Assembly: GCA_028554795.2 (NCBI GenBank)
Contig: CM068839.1
Span: 18,366,043-18,430,042, forward strand
DNA from: Sinohyriopsis cumingii
Taxonomy: Eukaryota; Mollusca; Bivalvia; Unionida; Unionidae
Direction: 5' to 3'
DNA: 64,000 nucleotides
Both the position numbers and the translations under genes were made by a program. Under the pieces are notes generated by a model that searched no databases, was not told where the DNA came from, and was given only the letters and a program-made list of their open reading frames with translations. Positions 1 to 10,878 of the stretch are shown in pieces; the stretch's first letter is position 1; every line of letters begins with the position of its first letter.

Positions 1-404
1 TACACACACGCTACGAAATATCTGGCAAACTTGGTGTGGCGGTGACATGGACTTTAATGGTTTTCGAAACTTTTTTAGTCATGCTCAGTCGACCCCACAT
101 GGATTTGTAACGATAAATTTACATGATCCTCGGACACGATATCGTATCGGACTTGACCAAATATTCGGTTAGTTGTAAATAATTTTCATTGTAAATAACT
201 TCTTAGCAGCAGGGGGGGAAATGACATCGACGCGGTCGTCGCTGTGTTTACCGGACGCTGACAAAACTGGGATCGGCGCGCAGAACCAAATGACGTCACC
301 GTCGTGTAGGATGGACCGACGTCGTTTTTTTTTTTACCGGCGCTGACTACACCAGATCCGCTGAGTGCAGAAGTATTAATTAAGCAAAATAACGATTGGA
401 CAAA

Positions 405-1186
405 ATGTCGGATTCGCCCCCCCCCCCCTGCTGCTGGTGCTGCGAAGAGAAAAAAGGAAGCAGCAGAATTGGAAAGGTTGGCCAAACATTCGAAAGTATT
501 GTCTTTTTTCAAAGTCAATTTGAAAGCACAATCATCATTTCTGTCCGACGAGTGACTAAAAGAAATGTGCGAATTACATTTCTGGAAGGTCCTGAAATTT
601 ACACTGTTATGGATGCGAGCACAAAATTTAGAATTGAAAAATACTTACCAATCATCGACTCATTGATCATGAACTAAACAAATGTGGAGAAGCTTATGAC
701 GAAAGCAGCAGCAGATTTACAGTCTTAATCAAACTGGACCATTTGAATGTTAAACAAATAATAGAATACAATGAAAAGCTTGCAAAGTTCTGTCCTCAAG
801 ATATTGATCAACACGAACTAATATCAGAATGTCTACACCTGAAACACTATATGTCAGTGTCGTGTGCAAAAACATCAGTGCCATCTATGTCAATAATCTA
901 TGCCGTGATAAAGAATGACAATCTGGAATCAACGTTTCCAGACGTTGAAATTGCAATAAGAATGTTTATGTCAATGATGGTGACAAATTGTTCCGGTGAA
1001 CGTTCTTTCTCAAAACTTAAATTAATCACGAACGAGCTTCGCCGCCGTATGATGCAAGAACGACTAAACTGCCTGTCTGTCATGAGCATAGAATCAGATG
1101 TGTTGGAGTCTTTGCATTTCGATGATATTATCAGAGACTTTCCTGAGAGCACAATAGAATACGATGTTTGTAAGAAAATGTCCTGA
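405..1186 (+). pseudogene. hAT-family transposase, internally deleted (ZMYM1-like)
   Basis: Remnant of a hAT cut-and-paste transposase. Around 435-545 one frame reads a lysine/glutamate-rich N-terminus ending in a short SFF-type motif, as in ZMYM1-like hAT proteins. From 743 to 1186 another frame reads the C-terminal dimerisation domain, with FPDVEIAIRMFMSMMVT, CSGERSFSKLKLI and LRRRMMQERLN, the usual hAT C-terminal signature. The zinc-finger and RNase-H-like catalytic core between them is nearly all missing; only about 200 bp separates the two pieces, with stops at 530 and 675. The normal protein is 600-900 residues, so this is an internal-deletion derivative that could move only with a transposase supplied in trans. 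The domain call is firm; exact ends are not. Confidence 0.75.
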
Positions 1187-1490
1187 CAATGTACAGCAAA
1201 GTAAGCAAACATTTAATCATTACAATAATACAATCTCGCTTTCAATTTAATTAACAATAAAAACTTGAGGGTCTGTTTAACTAAACTTTTATTTGTTTTA
1301 CACTCGTAGTAGGCCTACGCAGTTTGCTGTGTTAGTTGTGTTAGCAGTTTATTACTATATTAATACATTTAACAAAATGACACACATGCACATGGAAATG
1401 CGATGCAATACTCTGTATCTGAGACTGAGAGACTGATGCGGAAATCGGATTACGTTTAAGGTTAGGGTTTGTGCCTAGGGCCCCCAACAA

Positions 1491-1506
1491 CCTTAAAACG
1501 GCTCTG
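1491..1506 (+). repeat. Probable 3' terminal inverted repeat of the hAT element
   Basis: The bases CCTTAAAACGGCTCTG read on the other strand as CAGAGCCGTTTTAAGG, the CAG(A/G)GCCG-type end common in hAT elements. It lies 305 bp after the transposase stop. The partner 5' end was not found inside the window, so the left end probably lies before position 1. Confidence 0.45.
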
Positions 1507-3678
1507 AATTCTATGCTTCATGCCCTGTTTACAACTGCGTATTTTAATTTGTACATTATTAGTTTAGCTAGACGGGTTTAAAGATGTGAAATTCGATAAA
1601 CAAAGGTAAGAGGACACACAAGTACGTCATTTTTTTTAACTATTAAGATCGGGCACAATCAAAGTACATGTTAGCCTTTGTGTACTAGAGTGACATTAAT
1701 CATGTGAAATTGCATGATTACAGAGGAATTTATATACTCGACTTGCAGGACAACAAAATTGGAATCGCTTGTCATCTATTTAACATCTAAATAGGATCCT
1801 ATTCACAACTGTATTATTTTCGCCTCAGGTTAGCGATGATTTATTTTTGGTAGCGTATATCATTCCATTGTAGCTTACGTGGCAGTTAATATAATCATAC
1901 ATGTGGTGTATATTTCACTGCTGAACTTTTTAAGGAATGTTAAGTTATCAAGTAAACTAGAAAGCATTTAGACATTTGGTTTTCGCTACAGACGATTCTC
2001 CCGGAAATGAGTTCACAGTTTGACCCAAGGTCAGTTATTCTGTACAGTACACCTAGCCAAGGTCAGTTATTCTGTACAGTACACCTAGATTAAGATAAAC
2101 GTTTCCATGTATAATATACATGACGTTAGCATCTTGAGGGAAAATTAAGAGAAAGACATGGTGGTCCCTTATTAATGACACTTTAGGATTTAATGTCTTG
2201 CAGATTTCGGTAAACACTTATGACAAATTAATTATATATATTTTAGCATTTCACATAAAATCAGTACGATCATGGCTGCATGATTCTAATATAAAACAAT
2301 GTTGTAAAATAAATTAAGATTTGCACAGAAGACGCTTGGAAGATAAACCCTTCCAATCAAACGTAAACATAATGTGCTATAAAATAGAAGATAAAAGGTA
2401 AATACGCATTTTTTTTTCTAAAATATAAACCAACTGAAATTTAACAGTAAAATAGTAACATTGTTACAAATACGGGTTCAAATTGGTTACATAAATCGCA
2501 ATTCATAACAAAGTTTGATATTTTATTGGGTGGGAATTCATCACAAAGTTCATTAACTGAATTTACACCAAAAGACAACTTTTCTCTCATGGGGTTGAAG
2601 TCAACAGACTCGATAAGAATGCGCTCTAGTTTCCGTGGACACAAGCATGGTTTCACTCTGGTTGACGCTCACCGTTCAGGTGGTGGGAATGGGTCAGGTA
2701 CGCATGACCACTACTCGATCGGGGCGATACCACTTCATCTCTGCGATTTACTCAATATGAGAGTTTGCAAACCCTCGAATGATCCATTCGATGCAAAGAC
2801 GAATGTTTGTGGAATTTTCATTCCACATATTTTACGCAGCATATCGGACAGTCTTATTTATATATTAACTAAATTTAGCATAGGGAATCTTCCAACCAGA
2901 AAGAATTGACAACATGATGATGTATGTGCCTTATCTGCCCAGTTACAGATCACTATCTCCAAACGCGTGAGCAAATCATGTTTTGTAATGTCTGTTTGTT
3001 TCATATTTATCTTGGAAATCATGCGCAGTTGCAACTATTACCTTTTTTAAATTCCTATCTAGTTTGTACCCTTGTTTTATTTCTTGTCGATTTCTTGCAA
3101 ACTGTTGTAATGACATTTGTTTAAAGCAACAATGTTATAACAGTGCTAAGTCCTGGATTGATGCTATATCAGAAGATGTTGTTGTATCCAACAATGCTAT
3201 AAATTATCATATCTATGTAACCAGGCAAATGGACACTATGGCATTCTGTGATATACCCATCATAGGAAAACGATACAATTGATTTCTGATTCCGTGTTAC
3301 CAAACTCAACGAGGATGGAACTATTTTTTCTTAGAGGCTTCTTGGTTACGACTGAACAACACCGAATAACTATGCAGTACCTATTTCTTGACACACCGTG
3401 TAAATAAGTAGTATTGTCTTTAACATATTTGTATCATCAAATTCCAACAATTTGTTCAATCCAGCTGAAAATGACTGTCGAAAAAATGTTTGTCAATCGC
3501 ATGCCAAGTCCCTATTGGATCCTCTCACAATGACCCACCAGAGGCAGCTCAAACGCTCTCATCCGGGACTCAGATATCAACGTTCCTGGTGATACCTGCC
3601 ATGATGCAAAATTGACACTTCACAATAGCTGTCAATCACATGTATGGATCTGCTGCCCACATTCGTCGAAGAACTTGT
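1507..3678. other. Non-coding stretch with no recognised gene
   Basis: AT-rich sequence. A 30-bp direct duplication (AAGGTCAGTTATTCTG...) lies at about 2028-2088. The longest open frames (127 aa or less, around 2526-2909) show no domain and no convincing gene signals. I see nothing else supportable. Confidence 0.5.
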
Positions 3679-3684
3679 GTTATT
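3679..3684 (+). repeat. Target-site duplication, left of Polinton A
   Basis: GTTATT directly before the AGTAGTGAATGGGG terminus. The same six bases follow the opposite end at 19074-19079. Polintons make 5-6 bp duplications. Confidence 0.9.
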
Positions 3685-4190
3685 AGTAGTGAATGGGGCC
3701 ACGCTAGCGTCAATGGGAATTAGCATTACAGACCACCCCTGGGCCACGTCAAGGGAAATTTAACATGGAGAAAAACCCTGGGCCACTCTAGCGTCAAGGG
3801 AAATTGAACATGGAGAAAAACCCTGGGCCACTCTAGCGACAAGGGAAATTTAACATGGAGAAAAAACCCTGGGCCACTCTAGCGACAAGGGGAATTGAAC
3901 ATGGGGAATAGAGTTTGGGCTTGTCTAGGGACAAGGGGAATTGAACATGGGAATATGGGGCTGTATAGCGTCAAGGGAATTTAAACAGGGTGGGACTGTA
4001 TAGCTTCAAGGGAAATTGAACATGCGAAAAATTGCTGGGTCACTCTAGGGACAAGGGGAATTGAACGTGGGAATAGAGTGTGGGTCTGTCTAGGGACTAG
4101 GGGAATTTAACATATGGAAATTGAACATGGTGGGTCTGTATAGCGTCAAGGGGAATTGAACATGTTGGGATTGTCTAGGGACAATGATGG
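3685..4190 (+). repeat. Subterminal tandem array, left arm of A
   Basis: Roughly ten imperfect units of about 45-60 bp built on GGGCCACTCTAGCGTCAAGG, AAATTGAACATGG and GGGACTGTATAGCGTCAAGG. The same units appear inverted at about 18530-19073 and, diverged, in the ends of Polinton B and in the left arm of C. Their position next to the termini fits transposase- or replication-protein binding, but that role is inferred. Confidence 0.8.
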
Positions 4191-4639
4191 TAGAGGGTCA
4201 AACACAACAGAGACAGAGACAAACATACACTAGTACAAGCGTGAGATTTATATATAAAGCATTACCAAGACCTGAAATTTTGCTGGGGTGTTAAAAAATT
4301 TGCATAATTGTAATGATGCTATAAATAGCTATAATCAAGGAAATGCTCAACGACAAAATGGATGTGACTAAAAGTAACGCTAAAATGACGAAATTGTCCC
4401 AGAATTTAAAGGAAAATAAACATATCCCCGAAAATTAAGTTACAATGGTTTAGAATAAAATGGATAAAATTAGTAACTACTTACAATATCAACTTGTGTG
4501 ACGATCAAGGATAAACACCCATGTATCTATTTATAGCTATAATCAGCTAAAATTCCTATGAAATCTCACTATCTATTTATACTACAACTTGTGGGTTATT
4601 CCTTGGTATCTGATAGGGATAAAGTGAGTTTTATAGGGA

Positions 4640-5275
4640 CAAACAGAGACCAATACACACACACCCACACACACACACAACGTACGCGCGCAGACATACG
4701 CACACACACACACACACACACATACACACACACAGAGAGAGGGAAGAGGAAAAAACAAACCCAAGTATACTATCAACACAGAAGGGAGATAATACAAACC
4801 CCAAATAAACTATCCACACAAACGTACGCGAACGCATACAAACCCCAAATATACTATCAACACAGAAGGGAGATGATACAAACCCCAAATAAACTATCCA
4901 CACAAACGTACGCGAACGCATGCAAACCCCAAATATACTATCCACACAACGTCGCTAACGCATACAAACCCCAAATATGCTATCCACACTCGGGAGGAAG
5001 AAGAAAAAAACAACCAAATATACGATCTACACAACGTACGCGAACACACACACACACACACACACACAGAGGGAAGAGGAAAAACAAACCCCAAATAAAC
5101 TATCCACACAAACGTACGCGAACGCATACAAACCCCAAATATACTATCAACACAGAGTGAAGAAGAAAAAGTTTTTTGAAAGCACCTAAGCCCTCACCTG
5201 CAATGACCAACTCTGCCAAACACCTACACCCCACCCCACCCCACCCCACCCCACCCCACCCCCACTCCCAACACT
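4640..5275 (+). repeat. CA-rich simple repeats and ATAC/ACGTACGCG units, left arm of A
   Basis: Alternating (CA)n runs and units containing CAAACCCCAAATATACTATC, CACACAAACGTACGCGAACGC and purine-rich GGGAAGAGGAAAAA. A (CCCCA)n run lies at 5228-5262. Open frames of 70-200 aa across this area are repeat artefacts. The CGTACG core also recurs in the 89-bp array of Polinton B. Confidence 0.85.
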
Positions 5276-5387
5276 ACAAAACCCATTTAACCCGTTATTT
5301 TATGGCATCAGTGTGTGATTTAGGAAACATCAAGACACAAAATGATGGATGAATAGACTGACTATTGTTTACCGACTTGTTTGCCTA

Positions 5388-5413
5388 AAGAGCGTGCGTG
5401 AAGGAAAACATCC
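5388..5413 (-). promoter_or_regulatory. Copy of the GGATGTTTTCC / TCACG block, left arm of A
   Basis: On the minus strand this reads GGATGTTTTCCTTCACGC followed by ACGCTCTTT, a diverged copy of the block upstream of accessory genes in A and B. No open gene follows it here, so the gene it served has probably decayed into the repeat zone. Confidence 0.55.
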
Positions 5414-5621
5414 TTCCATTTCAATTCTAACTAAAACATGATCCAGAGGGATAGAGAGAGGTGAAAGAGCACAATTTCATAAAGTGTGAGTAAAAACAAA
5501 ACACGCCATCCTTATTATACAATGTCAAGACCAAGAGACACTTACGTTTTCTTTCTGGTCTATTCTCTTTTAGAAGGTAGTATGAAATTTCACATCAGGG
5601 CCAACGCATCGGCTCACATTG

Positions 5622-6018
5622 TCAATTTTTCCATTTCCATGTCTTTACTGGCACAAGTTCTTCATCATCTTCAATTTCTTCTTCTTCTGAATCCCTCTTC
5701 TCTGTTTCGTCTTGTTTTTGTTTCTTCTCTTTTCTCGTAGGGCACTCTGAATTCCAGTGTCCTTTCTCCTGACAACGATATTAGGTATCTTGACTTTTGT
5801 CTCTCTTTCTTAGACGAAGCAGGTATTCTGGAGACATATACCCATTTACCTTTGCAGATATAGCAAACTTCATTAGCACTTACACACTTTCGTATGACTC
5901 TAATCAAATCAACGACCAAATAAGTAAGTTTTGTTGCCACTTTCGCATGTGAATTATGCTTTCGTATGACTTTTAGCAAATATTTGACCAGCAGGTCGAT
6001 CTGTGCTGACTCTTCCAT
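5622..6018 (-). pseudogene. CCHC zinc-knuckle protein, decayed copy in left arm of A
   Basis: Inverted counterpart of 15789-16172. It starts at an ATG reading MEESAQIDLL, then a basic helix-like segment with two VIRK motifs. A later frame reads YRCQEKGHWNSEC, the knuckle pattern with its first cysteine codon replaced by a stop, followed by an acidic tail. A frame change inside the first half also breaks it. The intact layout is seen in Polinton B at 44936-45431. A TATATAAGG box lies about 55 bp upstream on the minus strand. Confidence 0.65.
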
Positions 6019-6126
6019 CTTCTTGATCGTTTGAGAGCAGAATGAATACTCTGACGCTAAGACACTCTCCTTATATACAGGGACCTGCTGCGTATGAAAC
6101 CTAGTCAAATGTAATTTTGCAATAAG

Positions 6127-6400
6127 ATGAAACGATTTCATTGAAGAAGTAAAAGGCAATGATGTACCGTATCGCCTCACACAAAACCTGAAGTGTTAGT
6201 TCAAATCCGTGTCAGCGATTTCGAAGACGACATAACTGGGCTTTAATCAATGCTCTCCAATTATGCCACAAAACCACGAGTCCTGATTCACGCCAAAAGA
6301 AATTTCGTTCGGTCCATAAAAAATAGTATCACATCTGAGAAACGCAAAAACGAACTTCCAGAAAACTGAGAACGACGGCTTACACCTACAACCTAAATGT
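6127..6400 (+). pseudogene. DNA polymerase B 5' fragment, left arm of A
   Basis: Begins ATGAAACGATTTC, matching the start of the Polinton B polymerase at 45566. It continues through the segments corresponding to DFEED and the TYTV-type stretch, then stops. Stops interrupt it within a few codons. Shorter, weaker echoes of the same start occur near 6450-6510 and 6590, suggesting tandem capture of the divergent polymerase/zinc-knuckle promoter region. Identification rests on nucleotide similarity to B. Confidence 0.6.
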
Positions 6401-7199
6401 ATGAGTTCAAGTAGTGCGTAAAACTTAGTCAAATTAAATTTTTATAGTCAAGACGAAACGATCTCTTTTCGAAGAAGAAAGCAGACACCAAGCGACAATG
6501 GCGATCCGTGTCACACAACACTTTTCAAAATGTGTATTATCAGAGGTTTGTTCTAGCGATCTGCACGGTTAAATTAAATGTTGATGTATTTTGCAATAAG
6601 ACGGACACAATTTCCATGGGATCGCCCATGGTACGATTGTTCGTGCATTAGTTTAATTTTTAAAAATATTTTTTTATATAAATCGCCTATAGGATAGACC
6701 CAGTAAAGCATGGCCATTCTCGTCACTGTCTGAATAGCTACTCAAGTCAATTCGAAGCGAACGCGGTAAGAAAATAAGTATAGCCAATGAAATGGCTTAC
6801 AACGGGTGATGCATTGGTTTGTTCTAGGACTGTGTGGCATAATAATCCCTATGTTCGTGCGTTGTTACCATTACAGTGCAGACACTGAAATGTGAACTTA
6901 CAAGCCCTCTTTGTGTGTGTGTTGTACCATTTCCTCTTATCACATCAAAATACTGAGAGTCACAGTATTGGTTCGCGTTTTCAAGCTGACCATTTCTTTA
7001 TATCTCACTTAAACATTTCGACATAAACACTCACACTCACATCGGTACAGTCAGAACAGAAGTGTTACAGTATTGAGGGGCATGTTATCTTTTTTATTTT
7101 CAAACTAATAAATTTGGGGTTTGTATGAAGTAAAGAACCGAAAGTACAGTGAAACTCAAGGATGATGACCCAATCTGTCTGTCTATTGATGCGTGTATT

Positions 7200-7472
7200 T
7201 ACTTAAGAAGAAATATGACCTCTAAAACACAAAGAGATACGGCAAGCATGATTAGATTAAACACAACGATGTTTTTCCTTCACGCCCGTGTAATTTAGAG
7301 TTTCAATCGTCTTTGAAGACAAACTTGGTCTCCTTTTGTAGGGCTTGAAATAATAAAAAAAGCTGAAAAATCTTAAGCAGTTTGCTATAGATAATTTCAT
7401 CAACAGACTAAACAACATAAATACCGTTACAACAATAGAAAGCCTTAAATCTTCTATCAAAAAGAAATGCAT
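7200..7472 (-). other. Small two-TM open frame in left arm of A (frameshifted copy)
   Basis: Counterpart of the 90-codon frame at 14337-14609. Here the frame changes near codon 66 and ends early. See that entry. No homology was recognised and the frame may be fortuitous. Confidence 0.25.
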
Positions 7473-8462
7473 GAAAAAAATTAAAGATTAACAATAACTA
7501 ACCAATGAAACCAAATTTAACAAAGGCAATGACATGTGAAGAAATGCCTCTCACTTTGGAAAGGTAGGCGAATGTACTCTGTCATGCACCATCAACTTGA
7601 AAAAAATTATAAACAGAGAGAAACCTGAATTCAAAATTCAGTTGTTTTTTTTTCTTCAAAATTATTTCGTTTCTTTTTTCTTTTTTTTTTTGGAACAAAT
7701 CTAAGCACTAATATAGAGTGGAAAAGGGAAAATGCACATACAAGCTTTGATATTTCTGATATTCCTAACGTTCATAACCACCTATATATGCTTGGACTTG
7801 TCTGTGACGTATCCACAAAACAAGATGTACATATTTCTGGTCAAGCTGCAAGTGTATGCGTGTTTTTGAAAATGGTAAAACTTGGATATACAATTTTCTC
7901 GTGACACTTATAAAATGAAGAGTCTGTGCAAGTGTCAAAAGCCAAAGTCATATAAGTTTTGTATTTTGTACGGCTTGTAAAGATTTCCACTTTAGGAAAT
8001 GAGAAGTATCACAAGTTATTATCACAAACAGAAGTGGAACATAGGGGCTTGCAAGAAAGAAAATAACCCAGACAGTTGGTGTCATCAAGAGTGCTAGAGA
8101 CGGTACCCGAACTTGCTTGCTTGCTTACTTGAATTAAAGTGATTTTCGCTCTAATGGAGCATGTATCACTGGTTTAATAACGCACCGCGTGATTTTTAAT
8201 TACTCCTGGGGAAGGAAAGAGAGCCTCATCCCCCAGGCTTTTATGTACTCACAGACTATTTTTAAATTTAGCCACTCAGGTGTAGGACTAACTAGTCCTT
8301 AACAACCTGACTGAAAGGCTTTAAACATGAGTGGGAATTGTCTCACCACACACTCATTTTTCTGTCCGAGCGTGGTAAAGGAGGAAAAAGGTGTTCAGCA
8401 AGACAGCCATGGATGTTAAGTACTCACCAAAACGCTAGCCCGTACTTATTTCAAATCAAGTC

Positions 8463-8525
8463 GTGTCACCAAAAAAGACGACGTGTACGACATCAAAGGC
8501 ATTGTCAAACGCAGAATGCCTCAAT
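8463..8525 (+). pseudogene. Integrase chromodomain fragment at left arm/centre junction of A
   Basis: Closely matches 53959-54021 of Polinton B, where the integrase chromodomain begins (frame reading DVYDI). It ends in a stop after about 20 codons. Its partner, the chromodomain's other half, lies at 12203-12320 on the opposite strand. The centre of A is therefore bracketed by two pieces of the integrase 3' end, showing that the long arms arose by rearrangement across that gene. Confidence 0.65.
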
Positions 8526-8860
8526 GTTAACTGGCTAGGTCTGCATTTCTTGCTCCCGCTGCTGTTGCGTATATTTCTTCCCTCCACACCGAGTTCTGGG
8601 CCTAATTCTTTAAATTTTGTTGTACCCGAACTTACATTATCCATATTATCACCAACAGAAAAAAACAAAAAAACGCACAGACCTAAAAGAAACACTCACT
8701 CACTTTTTACAGAACATTACTATTTTTGAAATTTTGATAAGCGACGGAAACGAACAACTTAGAGTCACACTTTCTAACCAAGATAAAGAAATCATGTGCT
8801 GATAGACTCACTTCTGTATCTTTTCTTCTAACTGACTAACATATCATAGGCAATGGAATG
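8526..8860 (-). other. A centre, unassigned; matches non-coding DNA downstream of a B accessory gene
   Basis: The stretch 8640-8710, read on the minus strand (AAAAAGTGAGTGAGTGTTTC), matches 58337-58360 of Polinton B, between two accessory genes. A short minus-strand frame from an ATG at about 8659 (MDNVSSGTTK) is open but not recognised. It is probably decayed accessory-gene territory. Confidence 0.35.
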
Positions 8861-9280
8861 TTATTTCTTTTCGAGAGTATGGGGTAGCCCTGAAATTTTT
8901 TTTGGGAACTTGAAACTATGGCGATCGCTTAGGTTATAAGATGACGGCCTCTTCTGACGACAGGCTTTCTCACAGGATAAGGTCTGCTTCTTCGGAAAAG
9001 AGAAGAAGAACTCTTTGGTGTCGATACAACTGTTGACAAAGCCTCTGTCAGGTTCATGCTGCTGCTGTTGCTGCTCTCTCTGCTGTTTATGAAGTCTGTA
9101 CTTCTCCATCCATTCTTCTTTCTCCTTCTTGAATTCCTCCTTGAAGAGCTCCTCTTTCAGGTCTTCAGTGACTTTCAACATTATGATATTGTCTATCTCT
9201 TCAGGTCTCGGTATCAGACTTGTCATGACCCTTTGCAAATTCACATAGGCTTCGTTCAACTTGGCTAATCTTGAGCACAT
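8861..9280 (-). CDS. Accessory protein of Polinton A (Q-rich, coiled-coil), homologue of B 57652-58011
   Basis: From the ATG at 9280 the frame runs 139 codons. The N-terminus CSRLAKLNEAYVNLQRV is shared with the B copy. A charged helical stretch rich in EEL and KEKEEW follows, then a glutamine run, then RGFV and CIDTKEFFFSF. The last part reads into what should be the 3' stem-loop area, so the natural stop is probably lost. The conserved GGATGTTTTCC block lies about 60-90 bp upstream. No family with known function was recognised. Coiled-coil and Q-rich composition suggests a structural or regulatory partner. Confidence 0.6.
   Translation of the reverse strand: MCSRLAKLNEAYVNLQRVMTSLIPRPEEIDNIIMLKVTEDLKEELFKEEFKKEKEEWMEKYRLHKQQREQQQQQHEPDRGFVNSCIDTKEFFFSFPKKQTLSCEKACRQKRPSSYNLSDRHSFKFPKKISGLPHTLEKK
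8870..8905 (-). terminator. Degenerate histone-like 3' stem-loop in A
   Basis: On the minus strand the right half is kept (TTTCAGGGCTACCCC, then CGAAAAGAAATAAC), but the left stem half has become an A-rich run. It is the decayed equivalent of the intact stem-loop at 58040-58055 in Polinton B. Confidence 0.6.
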
Positions 9281-9341
9281 CTTCGTAGGAAGATAAGTTA
9301 ACAATGGATGGGCAGACTGGAGACTGACCCGTTTTTATTGT

Positions 9342-9372
9342 CAAAGCGCGGACGTGAAGGAAAACATTACTA
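9342..9372 (-). promoter_or_regulatory. Accessory-gene upstream block (A)
   Basis: On the minus strand: ATGTTTTCCTTCACGTCCGC then GCTTTGACAATAAAAACGGG. This nearly matches the block before the B accessory genes at 57560, 58425 and 60020. It sits 60-90 bp before the ATG at 9280, a core-promoter distance. Confidence 0.7.
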
Positions 9373-9500
9373 CACGGTTTTCGAGTCGAACCGTTCAAAT
9401 AGTGTTTTGGGAGGCATAGAGAGAAGTCAAAGAGCATGAATCAGGATTCCTATAGCCAAACAAACCACAAAGGCATTTTTTTCTTCAAAACACAACATTT

Positions 9501-9506
9501 TTTATT
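9501..9506 (-). terminator. AATAAA polyadenylation signal of the A protease
   Basis: Minus-strand GAATAAAAAATG about 110 bp after the protease stop, in an AT-rich 3' region that matches the tandemly duplicated tail in B at 57275-57440. Confidence 0.55.
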
Positions 9507-9616
9507 CAAAATCACTTAACACTAACCAACAACTCTAACATTTTTTAACAATAATCCAACCATATAACATCAAACATTTTTTTTTCAAATACCAAACATT
9601 TTTTTCAATTCACACT

Positions 9617-10177
9617 CTACTTTAAACAGGGCTGACAACGTTGTGAATGAAATTGTGATTTCCACTGTTGGAAGTCATTAGGCCATTGATGGACACTACG
9701 TTTCCTAGCTAGAGACAAAAGATAAGCATAATGGTCACAAAACCATCGATCTACTTTCACATCGTTTCTTGAAGAAGAACGAGGATCAAAATGAGTCACT
9801 AAATGTTCTAAGGAACAGCCCAGGCTGCGATGATGCAGAAAATACACACAGTACTGTCCGCACACCAAGGAATCTGTGCCTTGTAATTTCACATTATTGA
9901 ATCGGGTGGTCTGAGCATTTCTTCTCATAAAGTCGATGATATCGTCTTCCAAAGGGGGCAATCCGTACGAATCAAAATATTTCACACATCCTTCTTGAGA
10001 AAAGTAAACGGCTACCCAGCGGGTTCCTGGGAGATGACTGTCGTCCGTGTAAATGACATAAGCTTGATGGTTTTGAGGTTTGCGATGAGGGAGTTCATCT
10101 TTAGCACAGACGACAGGATTCCAAGAAGCAGTGTACGAACTGTGGTTCAAAAGGTAATAAAGTTCTCAGGTATCCAT
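9617..10177 (-). pseudogene. Adenain-type cysteine protease (Polinton PRO), inactivated
   Basis: Family C5 (adenovirus endopeptidase-like) maturation protease, which in Polintons processes capsid proteins. Visible motifs are LPGTRWVAVYF, YFDSYG (acidic triad member) and SLVCGQYC (nucleophile cysteine and oxyanion region), in the right order and spacing for the His-Asp/Glu-Cys triad. Two defects are seen. Codon 4 after the ATG at 10177 is TGA (10166-10168). The position just before WVA, where the family has its catalytic histidine, is arginine (CGC, 10019-10021). About 186 codons is near the family length of about 200. Polinton B has lost this gene by deletion. Confidence 0.85.
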
Positions 10178-10195
10178 TTTTTGTTTTTTTCTTCT

Positions 10196-10700
10196 TCACA
10201 GGTAATGATAAGTCATCAGTTCGATCCTGACTTTCTGCTTGAAAATGTCTGACAAGTAACCGTTTCTTCGCCTTGTCTCCCAACTCTGATCCAACAGAGC
10301 TTCGATGCGATGGATCTCTTGAGTTGTTAATGGAGGACAATAATGTTCACGCAAGCCTTTATACCACTGTTGTAACACGTCTTCTTCCGAGATGAGACTC
10401 CAAGCTTCGTCCAGATATTCGTCCAATTTTTCTTCTTGACTCAGCATTAGGCATTTATCGTGTTGAATTTGACTGGGATGATCGTTATGACATCCATAGC
10501 AATCTTTCTTGATCAATTCCTTAATTTTTTTCTGTCAAGACTATAGCATAACAGGAAACTATATGTGATTCTTGTTCTGGCCATCTAGACTTCATCATGA
10601 TGACTTCTTCGTCTTTGTCTTGGGGTTCTCCTTCCTCAGGATCTTCACATTCCATGTCCAAAGAATCCCTACTATATAAACATTGATAAAAGTCTTCCAT
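10196..10700 (-). pseudogene. Polinton CYGC/HPSQ protein, frameshifted
   Basis: The gene between capsid and protease genes. It starts at the ATG at 10700 (MEDFYQCLY) with an acidic segment. The second half, in another frame, carries KKDCYGCHNDHPSQ and CLMLSQEEKLDEYLDEAW, a cysteine/histidine motif I associate with an uncharacterised protein found next to the protease in animal Polintons. The frame changes in the A-run at about 10528-10535 (T-run on the plus strand). Function is unknown; the C-x2-C ... H ... C pattern suggests metal binding. In B only the first codons survive (57224). Confidence 0.6.
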
Positions 10701-10705
10701 GACTT

Positions 10706-10876
10706 CTAATAGTGTAGAATGACTTCTCTCAAACTGTTGGTTTATATCGTATTGTCAAATTCAGCATACAGGAGGACGTTCACCGTATTATCTGCGCGTA
10801 GATTTTCTGCAAACTGAAATTCCACACGCATCTGGCCGGATTTTATAGGGTGAAAATGTCACTCGTCGCTGTCTTG
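10706..10876 (-). pseudogene. Major capsid protein C-terminal tail (A)
   Basis: About 56 codons matching the end of the B capsid gene (57048-57218), including the HPIKSGQ-type segment and the final SLREV-like stretch. One codon equivalent to glutamate has become TAA. It starts only three bases after the penton stop. The pVI-like gene and about 370 capsid codons are deleted at this join. Confidence 0.75.
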
Positions 10877-10878
10877 AC

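Larger units (their letters stand above)
3685..8462 (+). repeat. Left inverted arm of Polinton A
   Basis: Matches the reverse complement of 13335-19073 up to the block ending AAATCAAGTC at 8462. From the terminus inward it contains a 50-60 bp subterminal array, CA/GT-rich simple repeats, a zinc-knuckle gene remnant, DNA-polymerase 5' fragments and AT-rich filler. By eye the arms differ at only a few bases per several hundred, apart from length changes in the repeat zone. The left arm is about 960 bp shorter because it lacks a duplicated segment found on the right. Confidence 0.92.

Noticed and set aside
2526..2909. 127-codon open frame
   Set aside because: No domain, no splice or promoter signals, and composition like the surrounding non-coding DNA.
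4558..5189. Open frames of 70-200 codons with THTHTH or CVCVCV strings (also 16619-17255 and 17551-17948)
   Set aside because: They are translations of CA/GT simple repeats in the arms of A; both strands are open, as expected for repeats.
7257..7472. GGCGTGAAGGAAAACATC-type match used as a promoter for a gene in the arms of A
   Set aside because: The match lies inside a doubtful small frame and no open gene follows in the right direction; kept only as a weak copy of the shared block.
10101..10340. Separate 79-codon minus-strand gene between CYGC and protease genes
   Set aside because: It overlaps both recognised genes in another frame and has no motif.
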